From Glandiceps talaboti (lineage: Eukaryota > Hemichordata > Enteropneusta > Spengelidae), in assembly GCF_964340395.1 (NCBI RefSeq), contig NC_135561.1:1946001-2010000 (forward strand): 64,000 nt of DNA, read 5' to 3'. This document shows positions 54,871 to 64,000 of the stretch, in pieces. A model generated the notes under the pieces. It saw only the letters and a program-made list of their open reading frames with translations, was not told the DNA's origin and made no database searches. Positions within the stretch are counted from its first letter, which is position 1. Every line of letters starts with the position of its first letter. The position numbers and the translations under genes are program-made.

Positions 54871-55390
54871 GACAGATATGAAGCAGTCTGTTAGGCCTAT
54901 ATATATGCAACACTCCGTTGTGTCGTGACGTGGACATCATGCCTCGAGTATGCATGTATTTACTGAAGTTGGTGGCAGCAAAACAGAAAGAAAACAGTTT
55001 GTAACTTATGAAGTTGGTGGTAGCAAAACAGAAGAACAGTTTGTAACTTTGGTGGTAGAAATACAAAAAAAGTTTGTTACAGAAAAAAACAGTTTGTAAC
55101 TTATGAAGTTGGTGGTAGCAAAACAGAAAAACAACAGTTTGTATCTTACTCTAATGCATTGTAATATTTGGAAACGCCGGCCATTGGTTCGTCAGGACAT
55201 CTTAGAAAGAAGAATAGAGAGATGACTACTGTTGCACTGGTTATAGCTAAACAAAATTTGATATTTCCTTTTACATCCAAGTTCCCCTTCTTGACGATAT
55301 ATCCACCAAGTAGAGCGCCGCCAGCGCCACCAACGATGGCAAGCATTCCTGTAACATAATGGCAAGAAAACCGTGCAGTATAAGTATAAG

Positions 55391-55638
55391 CAATCTGATT
55401 AAAATCCGATGTAGATGTCGGCTAATCATCCATTGCTATTTTACCTTCGTTATTTTGCCTGAATTGACCTTCTTGGTACATGTTTACATTTTTTTAGCCT
55501 GATCGCCTCCTCTACAATCTGATTAAAATCCGATGTAGATGTCGGCTAATCGTGCATTGCTATCTTACCATCGTCATTTAGCTTGAATTGACCTTCGTAG
55601 TACATGTTTACATTTTTTAGCCTGATCGCCTCCTCTGC
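55391..55638. repeat. 124-bp tandem duplication filling intron 4
   Basis: Two copies starting CAATCTGATTAAAATCCGAT at 55391 and 55515, each ending with GCCTGATCGCCTCCTCT. They make up most of the 315-nt intron between exons 5 and 4. Confidence 0.93.
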
Positions 55639-57179
55639 CTCCTCTACAATTTACAACACTCACCTGTTACAAGGCCAGCAACGAGTGCAGTTACACCAAA
55701 CTGATTCTCAATAAATTTCGGCATAAATGGTGTGTAGCCGGCCAGCAGCAGTCCACTGGCACATCGAGCTATGTTAACAAACATGTAGGGGGGATTCTTA
55801 AACAGAATTTTGGTAGCAATCCATACATCTTTACAAGTCTTGCCAAAGTCTTCTCTGTTGACTAGTTCTTCTGAACCGTCTTGATGGGCTTGCGATTTTC
55901 TTTGGTCTCGAATATTTTTCGTACCTGTGATAACACGTAATAAATTGAATTTCATTATAGCCACTTATTGAGAAAAAGAAATAGTAAAACTTTCGTTTTT
56001 CAAATATTTACAAGAAAAAGAACGAATTTTCATTTTTGCCACTACTGTATATACTTGCATCTACAAGTGGATTTCCATATATGTTTGTCACGTGAGTGTG
56101 TAATGATAACTTTTTTTCCAATAGTTTTATACATTTTGAAAATAACCACTTTTTATTAAATGTTTGATTTGAACGGAAATGACGTTCAAGCCCAAAACGG
56201 GGTTCTGCATCTTCATCGTACTTTTACAGTACACAAGAGTGTAACATCCAAAACAATTGTGCAAACATTGCAATTAGCTGGTTCATTTAAAATTTGATCT
56301 TTTTTAATGTGAGGGGTTTTGCATTCTGAACACATTTCATAAATCTCTTCAACCCCCGCCCCTCCCGGTCCAACACACCTAACACCAAAAATTACAGTAT
56401 ACACGCAGAAAATTCGTAAGCTTCAACCCATTATTTTCTTTTTTAGTAATGTTATCCCGATCTAACTATATACGACACGATGCAGAATGTAATGTTACAG
56501 ACTGTAGTGTAACAGATCAAGTAAGAAATCTAACGTAGAATTATATTGGACTGATGATGATCAAAATAGACATGTTTGCATCAGGCTAGAAAGTTTCCTA
56601 ATACTCACTGCACTTATAAACTGAGGTTATACCCCCTAACCAACCGGTACTGATTTTGTCTAGGCTATACATGAGTACATGTGGTCCAATGTCATTGCTG
56701 CCTGGATATGAGATATCGGTTGGTAAACGCACAAACGCACATTTTGAAGACTGAATTATTTTTATTAGATGCTGAATGGGAAAATAATATATACTGATAT
56801 TTTGAATAATTTAATTATTATTTTTGCAACGGTTTTAGTCTTTAGACACGCCATGTAATATCACACTGCCTACGATCGGTCACTACTGATTGGTTGATAA
56901 GTTAGAACGATACAGTGAATCTTGTAGACTATTCCTTGGAATCACGATTAACAAGTCTTGCCCTAATAAAACTTACCAGGGAGCTCCGGATGAGAAAAGG
57001 CACTGGTTGGAAAAGCAACTAAAAGACCCAAAATGAAGACAACGAAGAATCCCATCCACCAGGCTCCAACCCAGACGGGGTCTGTAGGCTCTAGCTCAGT
57101 TCTGTAGAATAGATACACAATTCGTTGTTATAACGTAAATGTTCCCAACAGTACATAGAAATGATAGTGTCTGAACATA

Positions 57180-57242
57180 CTTGTCTGTCTGTCTGTCTGT
57201 CTGTCTGCCTGCCTGCATGTCTGTCGGTCGGCCTGTCTATCC

Positions 57243-57312
<70 letters not shown>

Positions 57313-57555
57313 CCGTCCGTCCGCCCAGATCCATATTCCCATCCATCCACTCACTCACTCACTCACTCACTCACTCACTCACTCACTCACTCACTCACTC
57401 ACTCACTCACTCACTCACTCACCCACCCACTCACTCACTCACTCACTCACTCACTCACTCACTCACTCACTCACTCACTCACTCACTCACCCACCAACCA
57501 TGCAACCAATCAGTCTATCGTAAAGTGTCTGACTTAGATTTTGCTCTTGATTCTA

Positions 57556-57610
<55 letters not shown>

Positions 57611-57763
57611 GTATGTGTATGTGTATGTGCATGTGTATGTGTATGTGCATGTGCATGTGCATGTGTATGTGCATGTCCATGTGTATGTGTATGTGCATCT
57701 GCATGTGCATGTGCATGTGCATGTGCATGTGTATGTGCATGTCCATGTGTATGTATATGTATA

Positions 57764-57794
<31 letters not shown>

Positions 57795-58219
57795 GTGCAT
57801 CTGCATGTGTATGTGTATGTGCATGTGTATGTGTATGTATATTTGTATGTGTATGTGTATGTGTATGTGTATGTGTGTGCGTGTATGTGTGTGTATGTAT
57901 TTGTGCGTGTATGTGTATGTGTATGTGTATGTGCATGTTGTGTATGTATGTGTATGTGTATGTGTATATGTACATGTATGTGCATGTGTGTATGTGTATA
58001 TGTGTGTATGTGTATATATGTACATATGTGTGTAGGTGCATGCATGTGCACATGTGTATTTGTATGTGTGTATATATGTATGTGTGTGTGCATGTGCATT
58101 TGTATGCATGTGTTCGTTCGTGCGTGAGTGCGCGCGCGCGCGTGTGTGTGTGTGCGTCTGTTTGTTTGTGTGTGTGTGTGCGTACGTACGTACGTACGTG
58201 TGAGTGAGTGAGTGAGTGA

Positions 58220-58277
<58 letters not shown>
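57180..58277. repeat. Compound microsatellite in SLCO-like copy intron 2
   Basis: Successive blocks: (TGTC)n 57180-57335, (CACT)n 57347-57490, (TGTATG)n with GTGCATG variants 57555-58090, CG and GT mixtures, (GAGT)n 58198-58224 and (GT)n to 58277. About 90% of the 1.18 kb intron is repeat. The GT block abuts the donor of exon 2. Long open frames here are low-complexity artefacts. Confidence 0.97.
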
Positions 58278-58281
<4 letters not shown>

Positions 58282-59402
58282 ACTCGACATTCAGATCTGT
58301 GTACACTCCTAGAAGTATGGCTCCGATGACAAACCCAACGGCTGGCCCGAATGTTGCCATGGTACTGAGAACACCTGTGACGTCATCGATAGCCAGGTAA
58401 TTAATTAATGTTATTTTACGATGCGTATTAGGCTAATGTAATATTTATTTTAGGCATGGGTGGGGGGGGGGGTTGTAATGACATCTGTATTGATGCAATC
58501 AAAAAAAGTTTCAGATCGATTTTCTAGTTCAAGCGCCGCCCCCACCCTTCCGCTGGAGGGGAACCTTCATGAGTAATCGAGCGTAAAGGCTACGCACAGT
58601 CTTCTAATCATAAAATATTATTGGACACAAGATATTATATTATTGGACAAGACAAGAGAAGAGAAAATTGAATGTACGCTATGTTGATTGGATAGCGAGC
58701 GAATTAATAATCATGTGATACCTACCCATGTACCATGCACTGTCTTGAATCGTACTGTTTTCATCAACCCAGGCGTAACCCACAGTGTAAATCGGAGATG
58801 CACCGATGCCGATGATGATTTGAGCAGCAAGGAACACATAGAAGTAGTTAGACAAGGACTGCTTCGAATCATCGCAATCTTCATACGTGACATTTTCATT
58901 CGGTCTGCAGAGAGGAAAGTAATCGATTCCCGTGCCCGGTTCATACTCATCCGTAGTGAAATGAGGGATGGTCCACACGAGAGCCCCTAGGCTGATGATA
59001 ACAGATCCGATGCCTATCCATCGAGGTTTGTTCCGCGATGCAAGGATATAGGAGACGAAAATGATAAGAACAAAAACAGTGATGTCATAGGTAGCTACGA
59101 TGACTCCCAGTTGGGTGCTGGTCAGCTGGAAACGAGTCTCTATTGATGTCAAACTGATGGGTACAAACCCACATAACCATTCCTTGGGTAAAACACAACA
59201 TACTGACTGTACCGACCAGCCAACTTATTGAATTAAACCATTGCAAAGATTGTGGTCGAATACCAAACCAGCCACATAACAACGGTGGTCCAAATTCTAT
59301 ATCATTTTTCTCCATTGTGTCATCATTAGCATCAACCTCTTTATGCTGTACAGTAGTGGCAGATTCATCTTTAGAATTTGCTTCCCTTTCTTTAGTTTCC
59401 AT

Positions 59403-60858
59403 GGTAGCAATATACTCTTCTATCACCTAGACAGGCTCAACTTCTGTGATTACTGTGGTTATTAAAATTCCGATATAGTCTGAAAATTAAACAAGACGTA
59501 TTACTGAAAATGCACAATGAAGGGGAGGAAAGGGGAGGGGTAGCGGTCTTTCCCCAAATTAAAATGAAGGGAAAGTTTTGATGGCTAAGTATATACAAGT
59601 ACAGGTTAGGCCTCAAATGTGATACCCCTTGTGTAGCCAACGTCTATAAATAGAGAAATCTCTTACGGACTCTGAAGTTAATCATTAGGGGAGAACCATT
59701 TGAGGATTTTGAGAAAAAAAAATGTTTCCAGGTGAACAAGAAAAAAAATTTTGATCCTGTAATGGCTTGAGAAAAAAAAATTGTCATAACAGACAGAAAA
59801 GAAAAAAGAATTGTCACACTGCACCAGAAATGAGCAAATTTGGAAACCTCATTCTCATGTATTCTTTGGCGGTGCGCCGCCAATGTTTTTAATACAAGTA
59901 TAAATTCCAGTTTTTTTTCCAGCACTTATCATTAAAGCATGCACTATATAGCTCTGCTTTAAACCCAAATGCACACACAGTTTCCTTTCCTTTTCTGACC
60001 CAACAAAACATATTTCAGGATTTTTGTTGCAATATCTCAATGGCACAGTCAATATCTGAAGGGGACTATTTGGTTTCTGTAAATTAAGACAATTTAAAAA
60101 ACAAGACAGGAGTCAATAAACTAGTGTCACATTACACATGCAAGATATTTTCTTCTGGTTCCTGGTACTACTATGATGGCTTAAAGGAAAGCAATTCACA
60201 GGGGTCAGGAGTACAGCACTCCCCAGATCAGTCAGCTCCTCAGGGATATTTTACCAGTCATCTTTTGTACATAAAAATTTAAGTTGCAGATGTATGGTTG
60301 GTAGACAGACGTCTTTCATACTAACTACTAATTCTTCTACTTGCACAGAACAAGTTATTTAGAGGCACAGTTGTGAACCATTGTGACGTGGTATAGGTAT
60401 GAACAACGCATTACAAACTTAATGACTAATTAAAAAAAAATTTGCACTGCTACTCCTTTTGAAAATAAAAATTGATGCAGGACTGACAGTAGAAAAAAAA
60501 ATTGTCACTCTGACTGGAAAAAAAATTGCTCCCATACCTACTTCCTCCATACCCCCCCCCCCGAAATCAAATGGTTCGTACCGGTGTACTTTATAATTGT
60601 AGATGTGTGTGTATGGTGGGGGTGTCGTACTGAGCAATTGTACTAGTGTGTGCGTGTGTGGGGGGGGGGGGGGTGTTGTACATATATGTAATTTCGAAAG
60701 GGCACAGCTGCCACGTACCATTTTTGGTGACAACAATGAACTATGATTCTGCAAAATCCAAAATCCAAAACCCGATTGGTAATCATTGTGATCATGTATT
60801 AAAGTCTTCCATTGTACACTAAGCTGTAATATGATAGGCTATCATCGGTAAAACAAAG
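59403..60858. other. Upstream region of SLCO-like copy, repeat-bearing
   Basis: No exon seen. Phrases of the type GAAAAAAAAATTGTCAC recur near 59770, 59803 and 60490, and GAACCATTTGA occurs at 59693 (plus) and, inverted, at 60567-60577. These are hints of a mobile element of about 0.9 kb. Poly-C/G runs lie at 60551-60562 and 60660-60673. Confidence 0.5.
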
Positions 60859-61723
60859 ATGGCGCTGTCAACACATAATTTCTTATGTAATCTCGATAAA
60901 GTTGTTAATATTCCCAAACCAAAGATTGTTAGTAAGGCGGGGGGCAAAGGTTAAGATACTAATAGAAATAATAATAATAGAACCAATAGTCTGTCGGGCC
61001 ACCCTCAAACACCAGGCAATCCCTGAGAGGAGGCTGGTGAGGGCGAAACGTCACGACGTATTACAGTCTATAGAACCAACTGACCAGATAGTTTAGTGTT
61101 TACTGTACTCTCTTGTTCAAGATACAGGACAGGACATTATACAAAAACTGGGTTTCAAATAATTTGGATAATTGATCATTGAATAGTGAGATAATCTTTG
61201 ATTTAAAATGTTTTAGGAAATCACGCAAATATGCATTGCTTATATTTATAGTAAACTGTATCTCAGGCTGATGTTGACAAACAATTTTAATATGAGTTGA
61301 CAATCCTTATGTACACTTTATGTTGCAAACTTGCGACGGACCGCTAACATTATTAACCCCTCCCCAAAACAAACAAACGAACGAAACATCAATTTACAAA
61401 ACAGTAACTTAACATCTAAGACAGTGAAAATAAAGTCGAGTCAAGGCTCACATTTAAATATTATGTTGCAGACAAAATGTTAGAAAAAAATATGAATATA
61501 CATTTTCAATAAAAGTCATTTGCAATCAGTTGGTGACAATTCATTGGGAAAAAAAGGAACAAGGAAAACTACAGTCAAGCAGAACATTAGAAACGAGAGA
61601 GAAGTGTGCAGTAACATGACTCAGGTGTACCGAGAGTCTGTCAAAGTAAACAACTTGGCACAGGTGTACCGAGAGTCTGTCAAAGAGAAACGCCTTGAAG
61701 TACGAAAGGGTTCGTCTCTGTAA
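60859..61723 (+). CDS. Candidate small two-exon gene (weak)
   Basis: ATG at 60859 lies in AAAGATGGCGCTG, close to the TISU/YY1 element found at starts of short-5'-UTR genes, with an inverted CCAAT box (ATTGG) near 60775. The frame reads MALSTHNFLCNLDKVVN then IPKPKIVSKAGGKG and stops at 60954 unless spliced. A GT at 60950 (AAAG|GTTAAG, weak) joins in phase to an acceptor at 61529 (CAATCAG), reaching a second frame to 61723 with lysine-rich text and a repeated QVYRESVK. Joined, this is 94 aa. The protein is not recognised. Weak splice sites mean exon 2 may be wrong; exon 1 alone could also belong to a gene running off the window. Confidence 0.28.
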
Positions 61724-62853
61724 TGACGACTTTAAGCTCTGTTCGTCTCCTCTACATATTATTGCTAAATGTGATGTTGTTATCAACAGTTACTTGCCCA
61801 TAATCACCTGTGGATTGAAGTAGGAAAGAGTGGGAAGGAGAGAAATTCTACTCACCCAAACCGATACCTTTGACGGATTGAAGAGTTAGTCTCAACGCCC
61901 AAGACGCTGTGTCTTCAATATCATGAATATCGTTTTGTCATCTTCTTTGCATATAATACGGACTTTACTGATTGATTGATACTCAGTTATCTGTGCTGTT
62001 GGTAGTCTCAATAACTTGGAAACGTAAGTTATGTGTGATGATATCGATCGTCGAGATGCACCGGTCAACGACCTTCGGTTGTATTTGCGAAAAGATAATC
62101 TAAAAGTTTTAATCATTGACATTGAGTCAGAATTAACTGACGATTTGACATTGTGTATGACATTGGTAGATACCAAATGGATGGGTTTTTTTTAGTTGGG
62201 CGAAAAAAAATAACATTTCTGTTGAAGCCCAGACAGGTTTAAGGCAATGTTACTCTGCCACAGATAATTTATTTACTTTTCCATCCTTGATATGTGTGTG
62301 TCTTTCACATAGAGGAGGTCGTATACATTGTCTATTTACTGATTTTATTTGACATTTGATGAAGTGAATAATGATTATCTTTGGCATAGAGTTATTAACT
62401 TATGATTACATGGAAAGGTACTTAGAGTTTTGCCTTCAATATATATACTCAATTTAAGTACCATTTAGTGTTCCGTGTAACGGCACGTAGAAGAATAATC
62501 GAAGACTGTTTTGATTATAAGATTGGTATCAGACAAGGGTGCATGTCAAAATGTCAAATCCTTTCGTATTTTCGTTGTTTTGTTGAGAGTTAGCTATAAA
62601 TGACAACTTAACCGAATATATAACATATTTATGTTGGTGTAGAATTCTAATCAGTTGGTATGTTAATGTTTGTTGAGACGATGTGGCAGATAGAGCTGAC
62701 CTGTAGACATTGAGCAATGCAATTATTGTTTTCGGTAATTGGGGACTGTTAAGAAGGTCTGAGAAAAGACAAAATAATTTTAACACCATCATGAACAATA
62801 GCTCAAATTGTATTTATTTCAAATTGCAAAAGTATGCCATTACATATGATTTT

Positions 62854-63075
<222 letters not shown>

Positions 63076-63418
63076 GGCTCGTTCACAGTGGATACGTTTT
63101 CTAGACGTTCATGAACATGCAAAGTAGTATATAGCACGTGAGGGTACAAATATTTGCATTTATATTCCAACTTTAGCTTAACCCGTCACGCTCTTCCATA
63201 AATTCACTTTAACGAAATGACATATTGGTTAAATTACAACTAAAAGATACATGAAATTTTAATAGTTATTGATATGAGATGTATTCATTCAACAAACTAT
63301 AATAGTGTCAAGTGACGTCAAATGTTAGACGACTGAATAGACTAAATCGTGTATGTTTTCTAGCTGTCTCCATCTATTTATCAGTCAGACGGGGAATATA
63401 TATATATACCATCCAGAC

Positions 63419-63454
63419 CGTCAGTCAGTCAGTCAGTCAGTCAGTCAGTCAGTC

Positions 63455-63503
<49 letters not shown>

Positions 63504-63665
63504 GTCAGTCAGTCAGTCAGACAGTCAGTCAGTCAGTCAGTCAGTCAGTCAGTCAGTCAGACAGACAGTCAGTCAGTCAGTCAGTCAGTCAGTCAGTCCG
63601 GCAATCAATCAATCAATCAGTCAGACAATCAGTCAGTCAGTCAGTCAGTCAGTCAGTCAGTCAGT
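63419..63665. repeat. (CAGT)n/(CAGA)n mosaic array
   Basis: Blocks of CAGT and CAGA alternate, with a small (CAAT)n block at 63601-63619. Confidence 0.96.
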
Positions 63666-64000
63666 AAATAAGCATGATAAGAGACATATTGACGGGATCT
63701 GTAACTTTACTTTTGACAACAAATAATATTTTGTGAGTTTTGATCGTAGTGTCACATAGGAGTTATCACCCATTACATGAAGATTCACAGTCCTTCGGTA
63801 GACACGAGATATCTTAACTAAAGGAGCACACTCAGTGAAAATACAGTGTTCATTAACACAGACAAGTTGTATGTGATTCAAAGAAAACACGTGTCAAAAT
63901 GATAAACTGTCTAAAGTCATACAGGGTTTGAACAAAGCTATTACACAATGTCTATGTGTCTTTGCATTATTGTACATTTGCACTATCGACACCAACTTCA

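Larger units (their letters stand above)
52256..59402 (-). pseudogene. OATP4/SLCO4-like transporter, exon 1 frameshift
   Basis: Nine exons: 59402-58726, 58374-58284, 57101-56977, 55924-55664, 55348-55150, 54352-54202, 53870-53698, 53182-53118 and 52629-52256. All splice sites are GT/AG. Most boundaries match the neighbouring intact gene, and two exons (199 and 65 nt) are the same length. Total is 2,116 nt, two short of a multiple of three. The break is in exon 1 at about 59166-59173: after SMLCFTQGM the frame must shift to reach CGFVPISLTSIETRFQL, and the intact paralogue has two more bases between the same points. Apart from that the protein would be about 705 aa with every family hallmark: CGWFGIRPQSLQWFN, NKPRWIG, DPVWVGAWWMGFFV, PFMPKFIENQF, a Kazal-like loop (CNDDCQC, PICGMNN, DACHAGC, NCSC, GKCDQDCW), DSQRSFALGI, GSIPGPIVFG and TCDERGSCW. 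The ATG at 59402 lies in an ideal ACCATGG. An otherwise undamaged gene suggests an assembly or read error, or a young null allele. Confidence 0.85.

Noticed and set aside
59693-60577. Complete inverted-repeat transposon of 0.9 kb
   Set aside because: Only GAACCATTTGA is inverted at the two ends; the inner A-rich phrases are direct repeats and no target duplication was found, so it is left as a hint only.

Overview
The window is nuclear DNA from an animal. Its genes have short exons with GT/AG introns, Kozak-type starts and AATAAA signals, and much of the rest is simple repeats, minisatellites, tRNA-derived SINEs and small inverted-repeat transposons. Gene content (phosducin-like 3, SLC16-like and SLCO4-like transporters) and repeat style suggest a marine invertebrate, perhaps a hemichordate or cephalochordate. 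That placement is inference; no species-specific gene was recognised.

Layout. (1) 2106-7321, minus: PDCL3, six exons, 239 aa. (2) 7600-11839, plus: a small myristoylation-signal protein with a likely IRS-type PTB fold, probably divergent from PDCL3 across a shared promoter. (3) 11.9-18.2 kb: no gene seen. (4) 18279-19301, minus: an intronless class I SAM methyltransferase-like gene. (5) 22.6-35.2 kb, plus: a head-to-tail duplication of about 7.5 kb carrying two five-exon SLC16/monocarboxylate-transporter-like genes (550 and 536 aa). Each copy keeps a perfect DR5 nuclear-receptor element upstream of its start codon. (6) 35.3-39.3 kb: a 1.0 kb inverted-repeat transposon, a SINE inside a minisatellite, and an LTR-like insert splitting a tetranucleotide array. 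(7) 40629-47942 and 52256-59402, minus: two tandem nine-exon organic anion transporter genes (OATP4/SLCO4-like). The downstream copy is intact (725 aa); the upstream copy has an apparent 2-nt deletion in exon 1. (8) 59.4-64 kb: repeats, plus a weak candidate for a small plus-strand gene starting at a TISU-like AAGATGGCG context at 60859.

The two transporter pairs are separate local duplications of membrane-carrier genes, and nothing shows a pathway linking all genes. Exons were joined by hand using splice consensus, reading phase and paralogue comparison; every main model closes in frame except the upstream SLCO copy. No CRISPR array, operon, rRNA or canonical tRNA gene was found. The most distinctive non-coding signals are the duplicated DR5 elements, a 16-unit minisatellite with a YY1-like site in each unit, a six-unit minisatellite with CACGTG plus ATTGG per unit, and a family of TTA/TAA-flanked MITEs.
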